NCBI RefSeq assembly: GCF_900176365.1
Contig: NZ_FWXY01000002.1
Location: 186,001-250,000, forward strand
DNA: 64,000 bases
Direction of reading: 5' to 3'
Source of the DNA: Desulfocicer vacuolatum DSM 3385
Lineage (GTDB): Bacteria; Desulfobacterota; Desulfobacteria; Desulfobacterales; Desulfobacteraceae
A program made the position numbers and the translations under genes. Below are positions 15,290-21,443 of the stretch, piece by piece (within the stretch, counting starts at the first letter, position 1; each line of letters begins with the position of its first letter). The notes below the pieces were generated by a model. The model did no database searches. It was not told the DNA's origin and was given only the letters and a program-made list of their open reading frames with translations.

Positions 15290-15483
15290 GGCATTTTTCA
15301 TACAACGTCAAAAGTAGTTTACACCTTTCGATCAAATTTTTCCCGGAAAACGGGTATATTTTTCTATAACCGCCACGGGCGGACCGTATTCTGCTCCGGC
15401 TCTGCCCACAACGAAGTTTGAAATACTCCCCTGATTGGCGGAGTATTTCATATAAACGTGCAAACTGGAAAATGAATCATGTC
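15290..15483 (+). repeat. Family B element, copy B1, split by a family A element
   Basis: Family B has ends of the form GGCAT...TTCAT and ATGAA...CATGCC or similar. The left part of B1 (15290-15364) contains AAAGTAGTTTACACCTTTCG and CCCGGAAAACGGG. The right part (15455-15483) contains CAAACTGGAAAATGAATCA. In copy B2 (46406-46607) the same two parts join directly. Between them here is a complete family A element (15365-15454) with TATA at both junctions. The remaining stretch up to the dacB start at 15700 shows no further gene. Confidence 0.75.
15365..15454 (-). repeat. Family A repeat, copy A3, nested in family B
   Basis: A full-length family A element in reverse orientation: TATAACCGCCACGGGCGGACC at one end (15365-15385), and GGCGGAGTATTTCATATA at the other. 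It interrupts copy B1, with TATA on each side, so it entered B1 after B1 was in place. Confidence 0.82.
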
Positions 15484-15699
15484 AGACGTTTGATTTTAAA
15501 TCTGATTCATGTTTAATATACATTATGCTTTTATTCAAGATCCCCGGACATAAGTTTTCAAGGTGCCCTGCCGGGCCCCATGAAGATGTAATACAAAGTC
15601 CAATGAAATCATCTCTCCCGGGCATGAACCACATTCCGTGTGGAGCATAATATTTTCAAGACCTTACAAACAACCCATAACACCGGCCTCCAGGACAAC

Positions 15700-16965
15700 A
15701 TGACACCCCATTGCACGCTTTTCCCCCAAAAACAAAGACAGATCTGTCACATATTTTTTTTTATCTGCTGTTTCTTTTTTCCCGGATATCATTCCATGGC
15801 CCGGGAACTCACCCCCGGTGCGGGGATCATCCTGGCAGCCCCCGAAGGAGAGATTCTGTTTGAAAAAAATGCAACCCGTCAATTTATTCCCGCATCAACC
15901 ATCAAGGTGTTCACAGCCCTCACAGCCCTGAAATATCTGGGAGAAAACTTTCATTTCACAACGGATTTTCTCCTGGATAAACACCTCAACCTCAAAATCA
16001 GAGGACAGGGAGACCCCCTGTTGACTTCCCGGGAAATTCGCACCGTTTCAACACATATAAAAAAAATACTTCAAAAAAACCATATATCACACATCCAGCA
16101 AATTATGGTTGATGGATCTGCTTTTAAAAAGGGTATTGTCATCCCGGGAACCGGTGGCAGTAAAAACCCCTATGATGCCCCGGTGGGTGCACTCTCGGCA
16201 AATTTTAACACCATATCTTTTAAAACCACGGGCCCCAAGAGCGGTGGGGATGCCCCCCCGGCTGCCGGAAGTGCCACACCATGGATCAGCGCAGAAAAAG
16301 AAACCCCCCTTGTGCCCTTTGCCCGGGAAATAATTGCCGGAGCCGGCATGAAATCAGGAAGAATTCCATTGGCCCATGGAACCCAAGCACTATATGCCGG
16401 ACATCTTTTTACATGGTTTCTTGAAAAGGAAGGAATAAAAACAGAAAAAACAATAACAATGGCAGAAGTGAATGCCGGGGATCGTCTCATGTTCGCCTGG
16501 CGCTCGCCATACGATTTAAGGCAGGTGGTGGCAAAACTACTTTACTATTCCAATAATTTCATGGCCAACCAGCTTTTCCTGACCCTGGCTCTCAAGCAAG
16601 AAGGGGCGCCTGCCACCCTTGAAAAAGGCATCAAGGTGGCAATGGCCCATGCCGCCTCCCTTGGAATAAAAGACCTTTTTATTGAAGAAGGATCTGGACT
16701 TTCCCGGCAAAACCGCATCTCCCCCCGGTCCATGTTAAGAATTTTACAGGCCTTTAAGCCCCACCATGGGTTAATGAGATATGAAAAAAATGAATATTAT
16801 AAAACAGGAACCCTTCAGGGAGTTCGCACCCGATGCGGTTATTTCCAAAACAGGCAGGGAGAACTTTATCCCTTTGTTATCATGGTGAATCAAGAAAATA
16901 AGGGATATGAGAAAATCAAAAAAAAGCTGCAAAAAATAGTGCGTGAATGGAAAATTAAAGGCTGA
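15700..16965 (+). CDS. dacB: D-alanyl-D-alanine carboxypeptidase/endopeptidase, PBP4 (S13) type
   Basis: A secreted or periplasmic penicillin-binding protein that trims peptidoglycan peptides. The active-site motifs are in order: STIK (SxxK, just after IPASTIKVFTALTAL), SNN (SxN, in LLYYSNNFMANQ) and KTGT (KTG, in YYKTGTLQGV). The 421 residues are somewhat shorter than E. coli PBP4 (477), so part of the inserted domain II is probably reduced. The chosen ATG at 15700 has AGGA 8 bases upstream and leads into a hydrophobic signal (HIFFFICCFFF); a GTG 60 bases earlier lacks such a site. It stands alone between minus-strand genes. Confidence 0.9.
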   Translation: MTPHCTLFPQKQRQICHIFFFICCFFFPGYHSMARELTPGAGIILAAPEGEILFEKNATRQFIPASTIKVFTALTALKYLGENFHFTTDFLLDKHLNLKIRGQGDPLLTSREIRTVSTHIKKILQKNHISHIQQIMVDGSAFKKGIVIPGTGGSKNPYDAPVGALSANFNTISFKTTGPKSGGDAPPAAGSATPWISAEKETPLVPFAREIIAGAGMKSGRIPLAHGTQALYAGHLFTWFLEKEGIKTEKTITMAEVNAGDRLMFAWRSPYDLRQVVAKLLYYSNNFMANQLFLTLALKQEGAPATLEKGIKVAMAHAASLGIKDLFIEEGSGLSRQNRISPRSMLRILQAFKPHHGLMRYEKNEYYKTGTLQGVRTRCGYFQNRQGELYPFVIMVNQENKGYEKIKKKLQKIVREWKIKG

Positions 16966-17077
16966 CAGGATGTTTCAGGTGCCCCAGACAGAATGCGATC
17001 TGTCCTGAAAAAGCAGGTACTGGGTATTAGGTGCTGGATACTGGGTCTTAACAGCAACTACTTTTTCATTATTTGTT
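16966..17077 (+). repeat. Degenerate copies of the CAGTACC heptamer satellite
   Basis: About 17013-17038 reads, on the minus strand, as worn copies of the CAGTACC unit (CCCAGTATCC, CCTAATACCC, CAGTACC). The clean array is at 61547-61630, in the same place relative to a family C element. Just after the dacB stop a self-complementary stretch (TTTCAGG...CCTGAAA enclosing GACAGA/TCTGTC, 16976-17010) could form a hairpin, but it has no T run and is not a clear terminator. Confidence 0.5.
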
Positions 17078-17292
17078 GTGGCTGGAGGTTACAGCCATGT
17101 GGATTTTATTAGAAAATAAAACTTCCGGGTAACCTCAGCAGAGCCCCCCCGAGGGGCAATGGGAACCGGCCAATTGAGCTGTCTACAGTTCCGGCCGGGC
17201 CATTGCCCCTCGGGGGGGCGGCATAATACTATTTGGCTCCGCGTCTACGACCCTATATTCGTTGTGTCCGATAGAACATGTGGGTTATATAA
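17078..17292 (+). repeat. Family C hairpin repeat, copy C3 with extended left flank
   Basis: The left flank (17078-17130) contains GGTTACAGCCATGTGG and TAGAAAATAAAACTTCCGGG and is almost identical to the flank of copy C5 (61384-61440, other strand). The hairpin uses GAGGGGCAATGG (17151-17162) with CCATTGCCCCTC (17200-17211), and CCGGCC/GGCCGG in the middle stem. These differ from copy C2 in both arms at once, so pairing is kept. The tail with GGCTCCGCGTCTACGACCC (17236-17254) matches C2 exactly. It fills the gap between dacB and the 3' end of folE2. Confidence 0.85.
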
Positions 17293-17323
17293 AAAAGTAA
17301 TCAATCGTTGGAGGGGGGCAGTA

Positions 17324-18130
17324 TCAATGGGAGGTACCGCCACCATGTATCCCGGGATCCCCATGCTCAATAAAGGCGTAAGCGCTGTGGTTATGGATGG
17401 ATTCAAAATTTTCAGCACTCACCGAAAACCAGGTGATGTTATCATCTTCCAGCAACACCTTACCCACATCCCGCACCACATCCTCAACAAATTTTGGATT
17501 ATTATAGGCAAATTCGGTGACGTGCTTTTCATCCTCTCTTTTCAAAACAGAATAGACCTCACAGGAGGCAGCATGCTCCACCAGTTCAATGATATCTTCA
17601 ATCCACACAAATTTTTTAAATCGGGTGCTGACACACACTTCCCCCCGTTGATTATGGGCACCAAAATCACTGATTTCTTTGGAACAGGGACACACAGAGG
17701 TGATGGGAACAGCCACCCTTAGCACCATATCCCTGTCTTCGTCGGGATGGGAAGAACCGATGATGGTGCAGGTGTAGTCCATGAGGCCTTTGGAACCGGT
17801 GACAGGGGATTTTTTTTCAATGAAATAGGGAAAGATAATTTCAATGTGTGAAGAAGTGGCCTCCAGAGTGGTCTTCATATTCTCCAGAATGGTCATGATG
17901 GATTCCAGGGATACCTGGGACCGGAAGGTGTGAAGCATCTGCACAAACCGGCTCATGTGGGTTCCCTTACATTGATGGGGAAGATCCACATACATGCTTA
18001 TTTCGGCAATGGTGGACTGTAACCCACTGCTTTTTTTATCCCTGACCTTAATGGGATAACGAAGTCCTTTGATTCCGACTTTGTCGATGGGGATATTGCG
18101 GTAATCCCGCATTTTTTGCATATCAATCAT
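17324..18130 (-). CDS. folE2: GTP cyclohydrolase FolE2 (type IB)
   Basis: This enzyme converts GTP to 7,8-dihydroneopterin triphosphate, the first step to folate (and to queuosine-type bases). The 268 residues contain the family's metal-site motifs: LPHQCKGTHMSRF (about 50-62), PITSVCPCSKEISDFGAHNQRG (about 140-161) and the C-terminal ENFESIHNHSAYAF. The cysteine in SVCPCSKE is the expected active-site region. FolE2 works with metals other than zinc and often takes over when zinc is short. It overlaps the TtcA-like gene by 4 bases (ATGA), which links a tRNA-thiolation gene with pterin synthesis in one operon. Confidence 0.95.
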   Translation of the reverse strand: MIDMQKMRDYRNIPIDKVGIKGLRYPIKVRDKKSSGLQSTIAEISMYVDLPHQCKGTHMSRFVQMLHTFRSQVSLESIMTILENMKTTLEATSSHIEIIFPYFIEKKSPVTGSKGLMDYTCTIIGSSHPDEDRDMVLRVAVPITSVCPCSKEISDFGAHNQRGEVCVSTRFKKFVWIEDIIELVEHAASCEVYSVLKREDEKHVTEFAYNNPKFVEDVVRDVGKVLLEDDNITWFSVSAENFESIHNHSAYAFIEHGDPGIHGGGTSH

Positions 18131-18849
18131 AAGCTCTTCTTTAACAGATAATCTGCTTCAATATTTCCCATGGCCCTGAAAATATTGCCTTTAATATGAT
18201 GATTGTCCCGATAGATCTCCCGGAGCATATCTCTTATCACACTGCGCTTGGAGTGACCATCACTGGGACAGGGGTTAATAAAATCAGGAAATTTCAGTCG
18301 TTTAGCCAGTTTAACAATATCTTTTTTTTCAACATAGGCCAGGGGACGAATAATGGTGATATTTCCCTTAAAAAAGGATTGACTGGGTACCATGGTTCCC
18401 ATGCGACCGGAATAAAACATGTTAATAAAAAGGGTTTCAATGATGTCATCCTTGTTATGTCCCAATGCAATCCGGGTGCACCCCTTTTCCTTTGCCATTT
18501 CAAAAAGCGAGGTACGCCTCAGCCGGGAACATAAAAAACAGGGGTTTTCCCTGTTATCTTCGCCATGGGCTCGCACCCCATGGTCGGTGTACCTCACCGT
18601 CATGCTGCCGGAAAATCGAGAAACCAGCGATTTAAGTGCCGGAGCAAATCCATTGTCAAACCCCGGATCCACATACACCGGCACCAGATCAAATGCAATG
18701 GGCGCCTTTTTCTTAAAGCTTTCCAGGGCATTGAGCATGAACAGGCTGTCTTTGCCCCCGGAAACAGCCACCATCAGGCGGTCTCCATGGCGAATCATCC
18801 CGTAGTCACTCAAGGCCTTGCCCATGAGATGGTTCACTTTTCTGCTCAT
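18127..18849 (-). CDS. TtcA-like tRNA 2-thiocytidine synthetase family protein
   Basis: A 240-residue N-type ATP pyrophosphatase. The PP-loop is SGGKDS (about residues 30-35). A CxxC pair occurs in NPCFLCSRLRR, and a third Cys lies in NPCPSDGHSKRSVIRDML, an arrangement that matches the three cysteines holding the [4Fe-4S] cluster in TtcA. In E. coli TtcA makes s2C at position 32 of several tRNAs. GHNKDDIIETLFINMFYSG is the second conserved block. At 240 residues it is shorter than E. coli TtcA (311), so the family is clear and the exact tRNA substrate is not. It follows rpoZ by 26 bases. Confidence 0.82.
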   Translation of the reverse strand: MSRKVNHLMGKALSDYGMIRHGDRLMVAVSGGKDSLFMLNALESFKKKAPIAFDLVPVYVDPGFDNGFAPALKSLVSRFSGSMTVRYTDHGVRAHGEDNRENPCFLCSRLRRTSLFEMAKEKGCTRIALGHNKDDIIETLFINMFYSGRMGTMVPSQSFFKGNITIIRPLAYVEKKDIVKLAKRLKFPDFINPCPSDGHSKRSVIRDMLREIYRDNHHIKGNIFRAMGNIEADYLLKKSL

Positions 18850-18875
18850 CTGGGGTCTGAACGGTTGAATGGGGG

Positions 18876-19079
18876 TTACCTTTTTTTTGTGAAACCTTTA
18901 AGGGTCACTCGCCCGGCTGCGATTTCGCGCAAGGCCATGACGGCATCTCCATTTCTGGCCGGTCTAATAAGAAATTCAGCACCTTCGCTCACCTGCCTCA
19001 CACGCTTTGCTGCCATGTGAACCAAAGCAAAACGGGTGGGAACATTTTTCAGGCAGTCTTCAATGGTTACTCTTGCCAT
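18876..19079 (-). CDS. rpoZ: DNA-directed RNA polymerase omega subunit
   Basis: A 67-residue protein with MARVTIEDCLKNVPTRFALV at the start and KRVRQVSEGAE following, the conserved N-terminus of omega. Omega aids RNA polymerase assembly and holds part of a (p)ppGpp site in many proteobacteria. The start at 19079 has AGAGGAAA upstream; an in-frame codon 54 bases earlier would add residues not seen in the family. It follows greA, separated by a hairpin terminator and a family A fragment, and leads into the ttcA-like gene and folE2. Confidence 0.93.
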   Translation of the reverse strand: MARVTIEDCLKNVPTRFALVHMAAKRVRQVSEGAEFLIRPARNGDAVMALREIAAGRVTLKGFTKKR

Positions 19080-19110
19080 GAATTTTCCTCTCTGTTTAAC
19101 ATTTTTTATG

Positions 19111-19129
19111 AAAAACCCGGTAAACCGGG
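19111..19129 (-). terminator. Intrinsic terminator after greA
   Basis: On the minus strand, CCCGGT and ACCGGG pair around two bases (19116-19129), followed by five T. It lies between the greA stop and rpoZ, so it probably ends the greA transcript. Confidence 0.7.
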
Positions 19130-19139
19130 ACAATCTTCA

Positions 19140-19196
19140 TGCTTTGTTGTGGGCAGAGCGAGATCAACATCAAAATCTGCCCGTGGCAGCTATAAA
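19140..19196 (+). repeat. Family A repeat, copy A4 (right half), overlapping the greA stop codon
   Basis: The right hairpin of family A: TTGTTGTGGGCAGAGC, then ATCTGCCCGTGGCAGCTATA. Its TATA end overlaps the last codons of greA on the other strand, so the TAG that ends greA is part of the repeat sequence. Confidence 0.75.
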
Positions 19197-19657
19197 ATTT
19201 CAATGACCTCATAACTTCTTTTACCGCCGGGGGCCTGGAGAACCACTTCATCACCGGGCTTTTTACCAATTAAGGCTCGGCCCAGGGGAGAGGTGATGGA
19301 AATACGGCCTTTATCGATGTCCGACTCTTCCTGTCCCACCAGCATATATTCCACTTCTTCTTCAGAATCAAGATTTTCAAGCAATACCCGGGATGCAAAC
19401 CGGGCACAATCTTTGGCCACTGTATCAGGATCAATTACCTTGGCACTGGCAAGCTTATATCCCAGTTCACCGATTCTGCCTTCAATAAAGGACTGGCGAT
19501 CCTTGGCCGCATCAAACTCCGCATTTTCAGAAAGATCACCATGGGCCCGGGCCGTTTCAATGGCCTTGATATTCTCCGGTCGATCAATGGTTTTTAATCT
19601 CTCAAGTTCCGCTTTCAGGGTTTTATATCCCTCAACGGTGATTGGTATTTGCTCCAA
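19190..19657 (-). CDS. greA: Transcription elongation factor GreA
   Basis: This factor rescues backtracked RNA polymerase by stimulating transcript cleavage. The 155 residues comprise the N-terminal coiled coil with the family's GDLSENAEFDAAKDRQSFIEGRI (about residues 40-62), carrying the acidic tip residues, and the C-terminal FKBP-like domain with ISITSPLGRALIGKKPGDEV. The length is normal. The stop codon lies within a family A repeat (19140-19196). A hairpin with a T run (19682-19726) lies 25 bases before the start. The minus-strand order is psd, greA, rpoZ. Confidence 0.95.
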   Translation of the reverse strand: MEQIPITVEGYKTLKAELERLKTIDRPENIKAIETARAHGDLSENAEFDAAKDRQSFIEGRIGELGYKLASAKVIDPDTVAKDCARFASRVLLENLDSEEEVEYMLVGQEESDIDKGRISITSPLGRALIGKKPGDEVVLQAPGGKRSYEVIEIL

Positions 19658-19681
19658 CGTTAATTATCTCCATTTGTTCAT

Positions 19682-19726
19682 AAAAAAACAACGCCTTACC
19701 GCACAATATTTGTGCAACGATAAGGC
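19682..19726 (-). terminator. Hairpin terminator between psd and greA
   Basis: GCCTTA and TAAGGC (19693-19698, 19721-19726) enclose GCACAA/TTGTGC, and the minus-strand reading runs on to seven T. It probably ends the psd transcript. It lies only 25 bases from the greA start, so it could instead be a leader attenuator, as known for E. coli greA. Confidence 0.65.
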
Positions 19727-19765
19727 AGAAAAAAACTAAAAGTATATTTTTATCCGGCAATGGCC

Positions 19766-20485
19766 TTATTTTTCATGTTCCCGGCCAAGATAGCCCACAA
19801 TGGATGACCCTGCACTGACTTTTTGACCCAGGGTCACAGCAATATTCGTATTCAGGGGCAGATGAAGGTCCAGACGGGAACCAAATCGTATCATTCCATA
19901 TCTTTTACCCCGTTCCAGACGATCCCCGGGCTTTATGTGGCACACAATTCGCCTGGCAATAAGACCTGCAATCTGTACCACCCCGTAAACCGCCCCCTGG
20001 GGGGTTTTAATGACCAGTGCATTGCGTTCATTGTGCTCTGAGGCTTTATCCAGGGATGCATTGAAAAATTTTCCGGGAAAATAGGTGACCTTTTCCACCT
20101 TCCCCCCCATGGGCACCCGATTGACATGTACATTAAACACATTCATGAAGATACACACCCGGATGCATGATCCGCTGACAACGGTTGAATTTTCAATGGT
20201 CTCAATGCTGATAACCTTACCGTCGGCCGGGGAGACAAGGGCATTGGATTGTGGGGGAATTGTTCGTTCAGGATCACGAAAAAACCAGCAGACAAAAGCA
20301 AACAGACCAAGGCCAATCCCTCCGGAAACAGCACCGCCCAACCCCATGGCAAGTGCGGCAATAACACCGGCGATGCCAATATATTTAAAGCCGGGGGCAG
20401 CAATGATAAAGCCTGCTTTTTCCGGCCATTTAATATCTTTCATCTCTATTTTAACATCCCTTTTCATGGGGTTATCTACCCACAT
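19766..20485 (-). CDS. psd: Phosphatidylserine decarboxylase proenzyme
   Basis: This enzyme makes phosphatidylethanolamine from phosphatidylserine at the inner membrane. The 239 residues have two N-terminal hydrophobic helices (about 28-66), the conserved RDPER, SPADGKV, FMNVFNVHVNR and YFPGKFFNASLDKASEHNER blocks, and the C-terminal GSS (in SAGSSIVGYLG), where the chain cleaves itself to form the pyruvoyl group. It is the short, proteobacterial-archaeal type. Start is uncertain: residue 7 or 15 may be used instead, since no strong ribosome site precedes 20485. A good sigma-70 type promoter lies just upstream (20503-20531). No pssA is nearby. Confidence 0.92.
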   Translation of the reverse strand: MWVDNPMKRDVKIEMKDIKWPEKAGFIIAAPGFKYIGIAGVIAALAMGLGGAVSGGIGLGLFAFVCWFFRDPERTIPPQSNALVSPADGKVISIETIENSTVVSGSCIRVCIFMNVFNVHVNRVPMGGKVEKVTYFPGKFFNASLDKASEHNERNALVIKTPQGAVYGVVQIAGLIARRIVCHIKPGDRLERGKRYGMIRFGSRLDLHLPLNTNIAVTLGQKVSAGSSIVGYLGREHEK

Positions 20486-20502
20486 TAATGTAAAAAAATA
20501 TA

Positions 20503-20531
20503 ATAATACCAGAGCGCATGTGGGTTGTCAA
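20503..20531 (-). promoter_or_regulatory. Sigma-70 type promoter for psd
   Basis: On the minus strand, TTGACA (20526-20531) and TATTAT (20503-20508) are 17 bases apart. The transcript would begin about 10 bases before the first possible psd start, which favours one of the later ATG codons (20467 or 20443). Confidence 0.65.
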
Positions 20532-20614
20532 CAATCCCCGAAGTGAAACATGCCAGGGCTTTTTTCACCCCGGGCATGGCACACTGTCTTGAAAAACAAA
20601 GCGCTGAAAAAATG

Positions 20615-21304
20615 TTACCTGGCTTTGGAATAATTTATTTCAGCATCAGAACGTCGAAGATAAACCGGCACCAGGGCCGCAGGATCTTTCAGGTATCCAT
20701 GGGGGTCCTGGAAAAAAACATGGGCCAGGGCCGGGGCACTGACATGATTCTGAAATGCCGGGGCAAAAACAGCATCCGGCCCCAACTCCCGGATGATGTA
20801 CCGGGCATGGGCCGCGGCCCCGGACCCCACAAACAGCGCCCTCTTGCCCACCATGGCCAGGGCGGTTTCCGGCGACACAACCATCTCTTCCCCTTTGGAC
20901 ATCAGCACGCCGTTTTCAAATTGATACAAGGCGCAATATACCTCCCCCCGCCGGGCATCAAGCATGGCACACACCGGCAGCGCTGCATGACTCATGCGCC
21001 AGGCAATGCCGTCCAGGCTGGAAATACCTGCCACGGGTTTTCCCGTGGCAAGGGCAAGCCCCTTGACCATGCTGAGCCCAATGCGAAGACCGGTGAAACT
21101 GCCCGGCCCCCGGGACACCACAAACCCGTCAAGCCCGTCAAGGCAAACACCGGCATCCTCCACCAGCATTTTTTCCACCAGGGGTAAAAGGGTGACAGCA
21201 TGATTTTTCAAGCCTGAACCATAGCGTTCACACACGGGAACACCGTCGTTTACAAGGGCAATGCTGCACCCTTGCTCCGCCGTATCCACGGCAAGAATTT
21301 TCAT
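20615..21304 (-). CDS. tsaB: tRNA threonylcarbamoyladenosine biosynthesis protein TsaB
   Basis: The TsaB partner of TsaD in making t6A37 on tRNAs that read ANN codons. The 229 residues open with MKILAVDTAEQGCSIALV and contain FVVSRGPGSFTGLRIGLSMVKGLA (about 64-87), the most diagnostic block, then PVCAMLDARRGEVYCALY. TsaB has lost the catalytic residues and acts as a scaffold, as in other bacteria. It lies 139 bases after lon on the same strand. The gap contains a short GGCCCGTGGCGGTT piece of family A. Confidence 0.94.
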   Translation of the reverse strand: MKILAVDTAEQGCSIALVNDGVPVCERYGSGLKNHAVTLLPLVEKMLVEDAGVCLDGLDGFVVSRGPGSFTGLRIGLSMVKGLALATGKPVAGISSLDGIAWRMSHAALPVCAMLDARRGEVYCALYQFENGVLMSKGEEMVVSPETALAMVGKRALFVGSGAAAHARYIIRELGPDAVFAPAFQNHVSAPALAHVFFQDPHGYLKDPAALVPVYLRRSDAEINYSKAR

Positions 21305-21443
21305 TTACTCCCCTCCTCTGTGCTCAATGATAATGCCTTTCAAAACCGGGAGACCGGCCCGTGGCGGTTTCAACGGCATGGATATGCAGCATGTGACAGC
21401 CGGCAGGTCATTCCTTGTAAAATTGATTATGGTGAAACCGTCA

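Noticed and set aside
15226-15700. IS element in the manC-dacB gap
   Set aside because: Only short non-coding repeats are present, and no transposase frame exists there or elsewhere in the window.
16976-17010. Terminator after dacB
   Set aside because: A hairpin can form but there is no T run after it on the plus strand.
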